64,000 nucleotides of DNA. Source: Sinomonas sp. R1AF57. Lineage in GTDB: Bacteria > Actinomycetota > Actinomycetes > Actinomycetales > Micrococcaceae. This document shows, one piece after another, positions 1-8,115 of this stretch; the first letter of the stretch is position 1; every line of letters starts with the position of its first letter. The notes beneath the pieces were generated by a model. That model searched no databases. It was not told where the DNA came from and saw only the letters and a program-made list of their open reading frames with translations. A program made the position numbers and the translations under genes. The stretch covers positions 580,804 to 644,803 of the forward strand of contig NZ_CP022463.1 of assembly GCF_002224485.1 (NCBI RefSeq), written 5' to 3'.

Positions 1-53
1 GAAACCTGCTCCTCCCGGTCGGCACAGCGGCGGGTGGGCGGGGGGGAAGGGGC

Positions 54-965
54 TCAGGATTCTGGGGTGCCCTGATGGAAGCGGAGGCGCCACCGGTCGT
101 CGCTGCGCTGCCAGAGGGAGCTCCTCAGGGTCGCCCCCGCCGCCCCGACGGCGCGGTAGAGCACCTGGATCGCGTCCTCCGAAATGGGGGATGCGTCGAT
201 GAGCTCGAACCGGACCTGCAGGTCCGGCGCATCGACCAGTTCCTCGATCAGCTCCTCGCGGCCCCAGATCCGGCCAGACGCGCCGACCTCCCGATATTCC
301 GGGTGGAGGAGGTAGGCGAGCTGGCCGTAGTCGGCCCGGACCTCGGGGTTGAGCAGTTCCTGCTCGAGTTCTACGACTGCGGTGACGTCACGGTCGTCCC
401 CGCGGTCGGCCGGTTCGTCGCCGGGGCCCGCGAAGAGCTCGGGTTGGTCGATGGTCGGAGCCGGGCCGGCCCCGGAGGCCGGAGCCTCCGGGCGGCGTGC
501 AGCGGCAAACCCAGGTCCCTCGGCCGGTTCCGCTCCCGACTGGTAGGCGAGGGCAACGGCCCGCGCGCGCCCGTCGGCGGCCTCGTTCAGCTGGTGGCCC
601 GCGTGGCCCCGCACCCACTCGAAGGTGTACTTCCGCCCGACCAGCTCGGCGTCGATCTGCCGCAGGAGGTCGACGTTGAGCACAGGCTTCCCGTCGGCCT
701 TCTTCCAGCCGCGCCGCTTCCACCCCGGAATCCACTTCGTCACGCAGTTGATGACGTACTGGCTGTCGCACAGGACGTGGAGCGGCTCGTCGGGGACGTG
801 GGCCGTGGACCGGAACAGGTCCAGGACGGCCATGAGCTCGCCCTGGTTGTTCGTCCCGTGCGGCCAGCCCCCGGCGTGCCAGCGCTCCTCGTCGATGTAC
901 CAGGCCCAGCCGGCCGGGCCGGGGTTGCCGAGGGCGGAGCCGTCGGCGGCGGCGGTGATGGTCAT
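54..965 (-). CDS. RNase HI family protein with C-terminal NTF2-like (DUF4440-type) domain
   Basis: A 303-residue protein. Residues 1-145 are a type-1 ribonuclease H, which cuts the RNA strand of RNA:DNA hybrids. The start MTITAAADGSALGNPGPAGW is typical, and the acidic catalytic set can be read as D8, E43 (NQGELMAV), D67 (LCDSQY) and D131 (NEAADGRA). A low-complexity Ala/Pro/Gly linker (about 148-185) joins it to a roughly 115-residue domain that resembles DUF4440/SnoaL-like NTF2 folds (LEQELLNPEVRADYGQLAYL, ending WRLRFHQGTPES). Stand-alone RNase HI is about 150 residues, so this is a fusion. The open frame runs upstream to 1217, but the family N-terminus begins at 965; an in-frame ATG at 974 is the alternative. 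The role of the second domain is unknown. Confidence 0.85.
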   Translation of the reverse strand: MTITAAADGSALGNPGPAGWAWYIDEERWHAGGWPHGTNNQGELMAVLDLFRSTAHVPDEPLHVLCDSQYVINCVTKWIPGWKRRGWKKADGKPVLNVDLLRQIDAELVGRKYTFEWVRGHAGHQLNEAADGRARAVALAYQSGAEPAEGPGFAAARRPEAPASGAGPAPTIDQPELFAGPGDEPADRGDDRDVTAVVELEQELLNPEVRADYGQLAYLLHPEYREVGASGRIWGREELIEELVDAPDLQVRFELIDASPISEDAIQVLYRAVGAAGATLRSSLWQRSDDRWRLRFHQGTPES

Positions 966-1044
966 GGCCTCCATCCTGCCAGACACGGCCGACAGCCCGG
1001 GCGGCCCGTCCCCAGCTGCGGAGCGGGTCGCCGCGGAGGCACGA

Positions 1045-1335
1045 TCAGCCGGCGAAGCGGCGCGCGTTGTCGGTCTCGATGGCGCCGTAGGCCGACCCGG
1101 CGCTGCGCAGCGCGGCGCCGATCTGGCCCAGGGACGTCTCGACCTGCGCCTGGGTCCGCGCCCAATCCCCGGCCAGGATCTGGAAGCTGTTCGACGCCTG
1201 GCCCTCCCAGCTCCCACGGAGGGCCTCGAGATTGTTCCGCAGCGCCTGGACCTCCGCCCTCACCCGCTCCGAGGTCGCCAGCACCGCCTGGGCGCTCGAG
1301 TCGATCGCCTCGGTGTCCACCTTCATGATCGCCAT
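1045..1335 (-). CDS. WXG100 family (ESAT-6-like) protein
   Basis: A 96-residue helical protein with the WXG turn in its middle (LRGSWEGQASNSFQ, about residues 42-55) and the usual length for the ESAT-6/WXG100 family. Such proteins form helical-hairpin dimers and are often exported by type VII secretion. No EccC/FtsK-like ATPase, LXG toxin or other secretion gene lies nearby, so the export route and partner cannot be told here. The start at 1335 (MAIMKVDTE) has a GGAG about 8 bases upstream; an internal ATG at 1326 is possible. The gene stands alone between the RNase HI gene and a sensor kinase on the same strand. Confidence 0.85.
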   Translation of the reverse strand: MAIMKVDTEAIDSSAQAVLATSERVRAEVQALRNNLEALRGSWEGQASNSFQILAGDWARTQAQVETSLGQIGAALRSAGSAYGAIETDNARRFAG

Positions 1336-1483
1336 CTCACTCCGCCTTCCGTCAGGATCCGCGGCCCTCGCCGCGCCTACCCTGCCGAGCCTAGGAAGGC
1401 CTGCCACCGGAGAGCAGCGCAGAGGACTCCTATGTGGACAGATGGCGCGAGTCTGGGCCTGTGGAGGACCAGTGGGAGGCGCG

Positions 1484-3037
1484 CTATGCGCCCCGCCCGC
1501 CACCCGCCGTCGTGCGCGGCGCCGTCCCGGGGCTGCCGGCTTCCTCGCGCGCGACGCCGGTGGACGTGGGCGGTTCGGCCGGGCGCTCGGGCACGACGAC
1601 GTACGGCAGCTCGATCACGAACGTGGCACCGCCGCCGGGGGTGTCCTGATGCCGCACAGAACCGCCGTGCGAGGCCACGATCGCGGCGACGATCGCGAGC
1701 CCGAGGCCGGTCCCGCCGGTGTCGCGCGCCCTCGAGGTGTCCGCCCGGTAGAACCGCTCGAAGATCTTCGCGGCGTCCTTCTCGGCGATCCCGGGCCCGT
1801 GGTCCCTCAGCTCGACGGCGGCGACGTACCGGCCGCCGGCCGCCCGCGTCCCGACGGCGATCTCGAGCGGCGAGCCGCCCGGCGTATACCGGAGGGCGTT
1901 CCCCACGAGGTTCCCGATGACCTGACGCAGGCGGGCCTCGTCGCCCAGCGTCGGGGCGGCCGCCGGCCTCGCGCCGTCCTCGAGTCCCACGAGCCGGATC
2001 GCGCGCTGGGGGGCCGAGGCCTGGGCGTCCACGACGGCGTCGTGCGCGAGAGGCAGGAGGTCTACCGGGCGGAGCTGGAGCGGGCGCTGCTCGTCGAGGC
2101 GGGCGAGGGTGAGGAGGTCCTCGACCATGGTCCCCATGCGCTTCGCCTCGCTCTCGATCCGGCCCATCGCGGTGGCCACGTCCTCGTCCTTGGCGAGGGC
2201 CCCGTGGCGGTAGAGCTCGGAGAAGCCGCGGATGGTCACGAGGGGCGTGCGCAGCTCGTGGGAGGCGTCGGAGATGAAGCGCCGCATGCGGGCCTCGGAG
2301 GCCATCCGCGCCTGGAACGCCACCTCGATGTGGGACAGCATCGCGTTCAGCGACGAGGAGAGCCGCCCCAGCTCAGTGCCAGGCGCCTCCTCGTCGACGC
2401 GCTGGGAGAGGTCCCCTGCGGCGATCGCGGCAGCCGTCTTCTCGACCCGGCGCAGCGGCCGGAAGGCCCGGGTCACCGTCCAGGTGGCGATCACGAACGC
2501 CGTGGCGAGCGTGATGATCCCGACGCCCGCGGTGAGCGAGAGCGTGTGCGCCACGGCCTGGTCCACGCTGGTCAGCGGCAGGCCGATGATCATCGCCGCG
2601 GGCTGGTTGGTCTCGATGATCCGCACGGGAATCGCCGTGTAGCGCCAGTCGATGGCCCGGTCGGTGCCGCGCGTCTGCAGCACCTGCCCCGACTTCTGGA
2701 TGGCTGCGGCGTCCGCGACGCTCATCGCGGGGACGTCGGGGCGCCCCTCGGTGTCCTCAGGCTGGATGTACGTCTGCGGAGACCCGCCCTCGGGGTACAG
2801 CACGAGGATGTAGTCCTGCGGGATGAGGGGATTGACCTCGGTCAGGAGCTGGATGTTCTGGTTGTCCCGCGCGAACCCGGAGGCGGTAGCGAGCTTGAGG
2901 TCCAGCTGGCCGATCAGGTAGGTCTTCAGCTGGGTGACGGTGGCCGCGGCCGTGAAGAAGATGGCGCTCGTGAGCAGGACCATCATGATCGCGACGAGCT
3001 GCGTCCGCAGCGACGTCCTCTTCCACGCGGCCAGCAC
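1484..3037 (-). CDS. HAMP-domain sensor histidine kinase (TrcS-like)
   Basis: A 517-residue membrane kinase that would autophosphorylate and pass phosphate to the response regulator encoded just upstream. Order: N-terminal membrane segment (about 15-40), an extracytoplasmic sensor region of about 130 residues, a second membrane segment, HAMP, a HisKA box with the phospho-acceptor in DASHELRTPLVTIRG, then the ATPase domain with N-box (IGNLVGNALRYTPGG), G1 (DHGPGIAEKD) and G2 (GGTGLGLAIV). I place the start at a GTG (3037) three bases after the regulator's stop, which suggests translational coupling; the longer open frame to 3184 overlaps the regulator. The arrangement resembles TrcRS of mycobacteria. 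The signal sensed is unknown. Confidence 0.9.
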   Translation of the reverse strand: MLAAWKRTSLRTQLVAIMMVLLTSAIFFTAAATVTQLKTYLIGQLDLKLATASGFARDNQNIQLLTEVNPLIPQDYILVLYPEGGSPQTYIQPEDTEGRPDVPAMSVADAAAIQKSGQVLQTRGTDRAIDWRYTAIPVRIIETNQPAAMIIGLPLTSVDQAVAHTLSLTAGVGIITLATAFVIATWTVTRAFRPLRRVEKTAAAIAAGDLSQRVDEEAPGTELGRLSSSLNAMLSHIEVAFQARMASEARMRRFISDASHELRTPLVTIRGFSELYRHGALAKDEDVATAMGRIESEAKRMGTMVEDLLTLARLDEQRPLQLRPVDLLPLAHDAVVDAQASAPQRAIRLVGLEDGARPAAAPTLGDEARLRQVIGNLVGNALRYTPGGSPLEIAVGTRAAGGRYVAAVELRDHGPGIAEKDAAKIFERFYRADTSRARDTGGTGLGLAIVAAIVASHGGSVRHQDTPGGGATFVIELPYVVVPERPAEPPTSTGVAREEAGSPGTAPRTTAGGGRGA

Positions 3038-3039
3038 GG

Positions 3040-3753
3040 TCAGCGCTTCTCCGCCGTCCGCAGCACGTACCCCACTCCGCGCTTGGTCTGGATGAGGCTC
3101 GGCCCGTTCGCGTCGACCTTGCGGCGCAGGTAGGAGATGTACGACTCCACGATGGAGGCGTCGCCGTTGAAGTCGTACTCCCACACGTGGTCCAGGATCT
3201 GGGACTTGGACAGCACCCGGTTCGGGTTGAGCATCAGGTAGCGCAGGAGCTTGAACTCGGTGGGGGAGAGGTCGATCGTGACCCCGCCGCGCCGCACCTC
3301 GTGGGCGTCGTCGTCGAGCTCGAGGTCGTCGACGCGGAGCACGGCGTCGTCGTCCAGCAGCGGCTGGGTGCGGCGGAGGACGGCCCGGATGCGCGCGACG
3401 ACCTCGTCGAGGCTGAACGGCTTGGTGACGTAGTCATCGCCGCCGACGGTGAGCCCCTGGACCTTGTCCTCCGTCTCGTCCTTGGCGGTGAGGAACAGGA
3501 CGGGCACGTGGCGCCCGGCCGCGCGCAGCTTCCGTGTGACGGTGAAGCCATCCATGTCCGGGAGCATGACGTCCAGCACGACGAGGTCCGGAGCCTGCTC
3601 CTCCGCCGCGGTGAGCGCCTCCCGGCCGTTGCCGGCGGCGATGACCTCGAAGCCGGCGAAGCGCAGGGAGGTGGACAGGAGCTCGCGGATGTTCGGCTCG
3701 TCGTCGACGACGAGCAGCTTCGCCTCGGGTTCGGTCTTCTTCACGCTTCCCAT
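3040..3753 (-). CDS. OmpR-family response regulator (TrcR-like)
   Basis: A 237-residue two-domain regulator. The receiver domain (about 12-125) has the acidic pocket (LLVVDDEPN), the phospho-acceptor Asp in LVVLDVMLPDMDG, and the conserved Lys in VTKPFS. The C-terminal winged helix (about 140-235) has the OmpR/PhoB signature LSPTEFKLLRYLMLNPNRVLSK and ends in the DNA-binding RGVGYVL wing. It is the first gene of a two-gene operon with the kinase; its stop (3040) is three bases from the kinase GTG. The start MGSVKKTE at 3753 is chosen because the longer frame runs into the MarR gene. Target genes are not known. Confidence 0.93.
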   Translation of the reverse strand: MGSVKKTEPEAKLLVVDDEPNIRELLSTSLRFAGFEVIAAGNGREALTAAEEQAPDLVVLDVMLPDMDGFTVTRKLRAAGRHVPVLFLTAKDETEDKVQGLTVGGDDYVTKPFSLDEVVARIRAVLRRTQPLLDDDAVLRVDDLELDDDAHEVRRGGVTIDLSPTEFKLLRYLMLNPNRVLSKSQILDHVWEYDFNGDASIVESYISYLRRKVDANGPSLIQTKRGVGYVLRTAEKR

Positions 3754-3811
3754 GGTGCGTTCAGTTTCTGAGAATTTTCTGGATGGTTGCTGTGTGCTGA
3801 TTGCGGCTGGC

Positions 3812-4276
3812 CTAGACGGCAGGTGCCGGCGGCGCCGGCGCTGCCGCATTCGGCTCGGCGGGCGACGGCGTCTGGCTGAGGCCGGCGATCTCCTCGAGGG
3901 CGGCGCGCATCGCCGTGTACCGCTCGGCGCCGATCGCGGCGCCCCATGCCGCCTCGATCTCCTCGACGGCGGCGAGGGCCTTCGACGCGATGCGGCGTCC
4001 CGCGGGCGTGCGCCGGACGATCTTGGCCCGGGAATCGGCGGGGTCGGCAAGCATCTCGACGAGTCCCTGCTCCTCGAGCGCGGCCGCGAACTGCCCCGCC
4101 CCGGCCTTGCTCATGCTGGCCAGCGCAGCCATGTCGCCCACCCTCACGCCGTCGTCCGGAACGAGGGTCAGGTAGCGCAGCTGTGACGACCTCAGCCCGC
4201 TGCGGTCCCTCGCGTAGAGCTCGGCGCGGAACGCTTCGAAGACCGCCCCCAGGAGATTCGCGATGTTCTCCGCCAT
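3812..4276 (-). CDS. MarR-family transcriptional regulator
   Basis: A 154-residue winged-helix regulator. The fold can be read as a helical N-terminus, a helix-turn-helix with VRVGDMAALASMSKAGAGQFAAALEE, and a wing with the family-typical DPADSRAKIVRRTPAGRRI. An Ala/Pro-rich tail of about 20 residues ends the protein. I take the ATG at 4276 (MAENIANLL) rather than 4303 (MFTF) because the latter lies inside a perfect inverted repeat in the divergent promoter. The gene is divergent from a phosphotransferase gene, 41 bases apart, and that repeat (4292-4314) is a likely operator for both. The ligand is unknown. Confidence 0.85.
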   Translation of the reverse strand: MAENIANLLGAVFEAFRAELYARDRSGLRSSQLRYLTLVPDDGVRVGDMAALASMSKAGAGQFAAALEEQGLVEMLADPADSRAKIVRRTPAGRRIASKALAAVEEIEAAWGAAIGAERYTAMRAALEEIAGLSQTPSPAEPNAAAPAPPAPAV

Positions 4277-4291
4277 CCCCCTAGTGTAGGG

Positions 4292-4314
4292 GAAAGTAAA
4301 CATGCTTTACTTTC
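4292..4314. promoter_or_regulatory. Perfect inverted repeat, candidate MarR operator
   Basis: GAAAGTAAA (4292-4300), five-base spacer CATGC, then TTTACTTTC (4306-4314). The arms are perfect complements in an otherwise GC-rich region. The repeat sits between the divergent starts of the MarR gene (4276) and the phosphotransferase gene (4318). MarR proteins usually bind AT-rich palindromes of about this size and repress their own divergent promoter. That it is the operator is inference from place and symmetry. Confidence 0.7.
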
Positions 4315-4317
4315 GGC

Positions 4318-5439
4318 ATGGACGCCTCTCAGGAGGCTCAGGCGGCGAAGTTGGGCCGGGCGCAGATCGCCCTCGATGAGCTCGCGGCCATAGCGGCCCG
4401 CGCGGCGGGAACGCACGACGGCGCGCGGCAGCTTGAGCGGCTGACGGTCGAGCCCGTGCCGGGCGAGGTCTACAACATGACCACCGAATGCCTCCACCGC
4501 GTCGGCGGGACCGTCGACGGACTCCCGTTCTCCCTCATCGTCAAGGTCTGCCGCAGCCCGCTCTACTGGCCCGGCATCGCGCAGGTCCCCGAGGCTCTCC
4601 GGGAGTATCTCGCCCAGGTGATCAACTGGCGGACTGAGCTCGACGCCTATACCGGCCAATTGGCCTCGACCCTCCCGGAGGGCATGGCCATGCCCGTCGT
4701 CTATCTCGTCCGGGAGCTGCCCGGGGAGTACGCCGCCATCTGGATGCAGGACGTCCTCGAAGGCCCAGAGCCGTGGGACGAGGCGCGTTTCGCCCGCGCC
4801 GGCTACCTCCTGGGCCGCTTCGCCGGCACCCCCGGCGTGCAGCGCCCACCGGAGCGGCCGCTCCGGTTCTTCTACGAGGGCGCGGCGCGGCACGTGTTCA
4901 TCCCGCGGCTCCTCAGCCGGGAGCCGGAGGACAACCCGGTCATCGCCCAGGCCGCCGACCCGGCGCTCCTTGCGGACCTGCGCGCCTTCGCGCTCCGCGC
5001 CGAGGACTACCTCGCCGAGCTCGAGGCCCTGCCGCGACTCCGCGCGCATGGGGACGCCAGCCCGCAGAACCTCTTCGCGTCGGACGGCTCTATGACCGCC
5101 ATCGACTGGGGCTCCTACTCGCTTCAGCCGGTGGGGTTCGACCTCGGCCAGCTGCTCGCCGGGCGAATCAACAGCGGCGAGCTCGGACCCGACGCCCTCC
5201 GGGCACTGGCTCCTCTCGTCCAGGACGAGTACGCCCGCGGGCTGGAGGATGCGGGCACGAGGATCTCGCGCGCCGTCGTGCGCCGCGGCCACGTGCTCTC
5301 GATGGCGATCTTCAACTGCCTCTCCGCGCTCTCGCCGCGCGAGCTGGCCGACGGCGACTCGCCGGCCCTGCGCGAGCGCCTGCGCACGCGCGCGGGGATG
5401 GCCCGGTTCCTCCTCGATGCGGTGCGCGAGACCGCGTAG
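4318..5439 (+). CDS. Phosphotransferase family protein (APH-like kinase fold)
   Basis: A 373-residue protein with the aminoglycoside phosphotransferase/choline-kinase-like fold. The catalytic loop can be read as AHGDASPQNLFASDG (about residues 243-257), followed by the metal-binding IDWGSYSLQPVGFDLGQLLAG, equivalent to the HGDxxxxN and xDW/D motifs of the family. The N-terminus has a weak nucleotide-binding lobe. The substrate cannot be told from sequence; sugar, aminoglycoside, macrolide and unknown small molecules are all possible. The ATG at 4318 lies only three bases after the candidate MarR operator, so the transcript may be leaderless or nearly so. The divergent MarR gene suggests induction by a small molecule. 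Confidence 0.8.
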   Translation: MDASQEAQAAKLGRAQIALDELAAIAARAAGTHDGARQLERLTVEPVPGEVYNMTTECLHRVGGTVDGLPFSLIVKVCRSPLYWPGIAQVPEALREYLAQVINWRTELDAYTGQLASTLPEGMAMPVVYLVRELPGEYAAIWMQDVLEGPEPWDEARFARAGYLLGRFAGTPGVQRPPERPLRFFYEGAARHVFIPRLLSREPEDNPVIAQAADPALLADLRAFALRAEDYLAELEALPRLRAHGDASPQNLFASDGSMTAIDWGSYSLQPVGFDLGQLLAGRINSGELGPDALRALAPLVQDEYARGLEDAGTRISRAVVRRGHVLSMAIFNCLSALSPRELADGDSPALRERLRTRAGMARFLLDAVRETA

Positions 5440-5452
5440 GCCGGGGCGCGCA

Positions 5453-7384
5453 CTACTCCGGGCGGTTCGCGGAGCCGGCGTCGTGCCGGAAGGGGGTCTC
5501 GACGCCGTCGTAGGCGAGGTGGAAGACCATCCCCTCGCGGGCGTGCTGCAGGTTGTGGCAGTGGTCCATCCAGATGCCGGGGTTGTCCGCGGTCAGGAGG
5601 ACTGTCCAGATCTGGCCGGGCCGGACGTCGAGGCTGTCCATCCGCAGGTCCGCGGCGGCTGCACGGCCGTCGACGCTCAGCACGCGCACGTGGTGGCCGT
5701 GCGGATGCATCGGGTGGACCTCGCTGCTGCGGTTGATGACCGTGAGCTGGACGCGCTCGCCCTCGCGGACCACCAGGGGCGGGATGTTCGGGTACACCGC
5801 GCCGTCCACGGTGAAGGCGAACCGGGGCACGCCGTCGACGAAGCGCAGGAGCCTGTCCACCGTGTAGGCCACTGTCCGGTCCGGTGCCGGAGAGGGCTGC
5901 GCCGCGGGCGCCCCGTACCCGGCCAGGTCGATCTCAGGCCCCTGGACGAACCGGGGCACGGAAGCGGGAGCCGGCGTCCCGTCCGGTGCGAGCACGAGGG
6001 CGCCGCCGCGTGATCCCTCCACGGCCACCTGGACCGGGTGGTCGGGCATGGTGAGCACGACGTCGTAGCGGCCACCCGCTGCGAGCGGCAGGACCGTCTG
6101 GGCGAGCTCCGCGCCGCCGGGGAGCTCGCCGCCATCGACTGCCGCGAGCCGGAAGGCGGCTCCCGCGACGCTGAAGCGCTGGGTGAGCTGGTCCGTGTTG
6201 ATGAGCCGGACGCGCACCTGGCGGCCTGAAGCGACGGTCTCCGTCCACACGCCGGCATGGCTCCCGAACAGGGTGGCCCCGCCGATGGTGTGCACAGGGA
6301 CGGTGAGGTCGGCGACGGAGGGGTCGCGCCCGTCGGCAGGGTCGACGACGAGGCTGCCGTAGAGGCCCAGCGGCTCGTTCCCGGCCGCGTTCTGGTGCGT
6401 ATGGTACCAGTAGGTGCCGGTCTGCACGGCCGGGAACTCGTAGGTGAACGACTGGCCCGGCATCACGGCGTCCTGCGTCACGCCCGGGACACCGTCCATG
6501 GCGTTGGGGACGTCGTAGCCGTGCCAGTGGAGCGTCACGCCATCGGGGACGCTGTCGTTGACCAGGGTGACCCGGACCGTGTCGCCCTCGGTGGCGCGCA
6601 GTGCGGGGCCGGGGAGGGAGCCGAACGTGAGGGCGTCGACGGTCTGGCCGCTGTCGAGGGTGACCCGCTCGCTCCTGGCGTGGAGTGTGTAGTCGCGCAC
6701 TGGCCCCTGCGGCGCCCCTGCGCGGAGCGTGTCGACGCCGCGAGGAGGCGCGTCGGTGGACGTGGTGGTGGAGGCAAGGGTCGAGTGATGGGACGCGGCA
6801 TGGAAGGCCGACGGTGCGGCCGCGCGGCTGTCCATCCACGCCACCGCGAGCGACCCGGCGATGAGGGCCACGCCGAGGACGCCCGCGGCCTTGATGGCGC
6901 GATGCCGCCAGCCTCGGGCGAACCCGGTGGCCGCGGCGGCCGCGCCCAGGAGCGCGACCGCCGCCAGAACGGCGGCCGGAAGCCAGCCGGCCGGCGTTCC
7001 GAGTGTCACGACGGCGAGGAATCCGGCCGTCGTCAGGGCTGCCGCCAAGGCCAGGGCAGGGAGCTTCAGCCGCGGGGCCGACGGGGGGATCAGCGGCGGA
7101 AGCACGACGGCGGCGAGGCCGGCCAGGCAGCCCGGTGCGGTGAGCGCTGTGGCCCCCAGGAGGCGGTCGCCCACGAGGGCCGGGACGGCCGCGAGCAGCA
7201 GCCCGAACCGCAGGACCCCGAGGGCGACCGCGAGCACCGCGGCCGCGGTGGGTGTCCAGACGGGGAGCCAGCCCGGGGCCGTCGGGCTGCGTCTGAGCAC
7301 CGCCGCGGCCAGCGCCCCGATCCATGCCGCCGCGCAGGCGGCGGCGAGGATGAGGTCGATGCCGAGGACGGCCGATCCGGCCAT
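5453..7384 (-). CDS. Membrane-anchored multicopper oxidase
   Basis: A 643-residue protein with two parts. Residues 1-190 hold about six hydrophobic membrane segments. The rest is a multicopper oxidase exposed outside the cell. Copper motifs in order: HWHGYDVPNAMDGVPG and YWYHTHQ in the N-terminal cupredoxin domain (about 275-330), and HPMHPHGHHVRVL and WMDHCHNLQHAREGM in the C-terminal domain (about 570-625). Together these supply the HXH pairs and HCH triad of the trinuclear and type-1 sites, with Met as the likely axial ligand. It should oxidise metals or phenolics with reduction of oxygen to water; the substrate is unknown. Ordinary bacterial laccases lack the N-terminal membrane block. 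The DUF6220 membrane gene lies 24 bases upstream on the same strand, so they probably form an operon. Confidence 0.88.
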   Translation of the reverse strand: MAGSAVLGIDLILAAACAAAWIGALAAAVLRRSPTAPGWLPVWTPTAAAVLAVALGVLRFGLLLAAVPALVGDRLLGATALTAPGCLAGLAAVVLPPLIPPSAPRLKLPALALAAALTTAGFLAVVTLGTPAGWLPAAVLAAVALLGAAAAATGFARGWRHRAIKAAGVLGVALIAGSLAVAWMDSRAAAPSAFHAASHHSTLASTTTSTDAPPRGVDTLRAGAPQGPVRDYTLHARSERVTLDSGQTVDALTFGSLPGPALRATEGDTVRVTLVNDSVPDGVTLHWHGYDVPNAMDGVPGVTQDAVMPGQSFTYEFPAVQTGTYWYHTHQNAAGNEPLGLYGSLVVDPADGRDPSVADLTVPVHTIGGATLFGSHAGVWTETVASGRQVRVRLINTDQLTQRFSVAGAAFRLAAVDGGELPGGAELAQTVLPLAAGGRYDVVLTMPDHPVQVAVEGSRGGALVLAPDGTPAPASVPRFVQGPEIDLAGYGAPAAQPSPAPDRTVAYTVDRLLRFVDGVPRFAFTVDGAVYPNIPPLVVREGERVQLTVINRSSEVHPMHPHGHHVRVLSVDGRAAAADLRMDSLDVRPGQIWTVLLTADNPGIWMDHCHNLQHAREGMVFHLAYDGVETPFRHDAGSANRPE

Positions 7385-7408
7385 GGGGTGCCTCCTGGGG
7401 CCGCCTGG

Positions 7409-7870
7409 TCAGGCGGCGGCTGTCTCGGCGGGCGTGGCGGCCGGCCTCGGCGTGGCTCCCGTCTTGTCGAGACGGCGGGCCCGCAGCAGCAGCCAGTAGC
7501 AGCAGAAGATGATCAGCAGGCCCGTGACCGCGTGGGTCGCGACGGCCCACGCGCCGGCGATGGTGGGGTTGTCCGGGCCGGCGCCGGTGAGCAGGCCGCC
7601 GACGATGAAGACCAGCAGCTGGACCCAGGTGAGTGCGAAGATCCCGACGGTGAGCCAGATGGTGTTCTTGCCCGCCTTCGCGAGCGCGGCACACAGGATG
7701 GCCACGAGTGCCAGGAGGCGCAGGACGACCTGTCCGTTGAAGGCGTGGTAGTCGAAGGACTCGTGGTTGGGGATGAGGTCCAGGGCGAACGTGCCGAACG
7801 CGGCAAGGTAGAGCTGGGCGATGGTGTCGAGGAAGAGGAGGGCAGCGACGACGAGGAATGCCTTGCGCAT
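7409..7870 (-). CDS. DUF6220-type four-helix membrane protein
   Basis: A 153-residue protein with four hydrophobic segments (about 3-23, 45-65, 72-92 and 104-128) and a basic C-terminus (LRARRLDKTG). I recognise it as DUF6220-like from the MRKAFLVVAALLFLDTIAQLY start and the NGQVVLRLLALVAI segment. Function is unknown. It is the first gene of a probable operon with the multicopper oxidase, which begins 24 bases downstream. Heme or quinone binding is possible but unsupported. Confidence 0.7.
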   Translation of the reverse strand: MRKAFLVVAALLFLDTIAQLYLAAFGTFALDLIPNHESFDYHAFNGQVVLRLLALVAILCAALAKAGKNTIWLTVGIFALTWVQLLVFIVGGLLTGAGPDNPTIAGAWAVATHAVTGLLIIFCCYWLLLRARRLDKTGATPRPAATPAETAAA

Positions 7871-8057
7871 GGGGGGCTCCAGGGGAGAGTGCGAGTGTCC
7901 GGTATGGGCCGTCGGCCGAGGCCTCGCGCTCCGGCCAGAGCGCTCATGACGAGGCCTCAGAACATTCCCAGCACCTTCAGGGTAGGCCGGTGGGTACGCG
8001 TTGTAAAGATGGTTTAGCTAATTGATTGATGAACTCGAAGGAGGTTCCCTAAGCGGT

Positions 8058-8092
8058 ACAGCGCCCCCGGTTCTGTGGGTCGGGGGCGCTGT
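8058..8092 (-). terminator. Strong hairpin, likely terminator of the surface-protein gene
   Basis: ACAGCGCCCCCG (8058-8069) and CGGGGGCGCTGT (8081-8092) pair perfectly over 12 bases with an 11-base loop. It lies 24 bases past the stop of the surface-protein gene and before the promoter region of the DUF6220 gene. A pyrimidine-rich run (CCTTTCT) follows on the plus strand only; there is no U tract on the minus-strand transcript. The rest of 7871-8115 holds no gene that I can see. Confidence 0.65.
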
Positions 8093-8115
8093 CCTTTCTG
8101 GTGTTCTAGACGGGC

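Noticed and set aside
1-53. Gene at the left edge
   Set aside because: The 53 bases before the RNase HI stop are G-rich with no frame or motif that I can support.
6257-8017. 586-residue plus-strand frame across the oxidase and DUF6220 genes
   Set aside because: It spans two minus-strand genes and their gap, and its product is mostly Arg, Gly and Ala.
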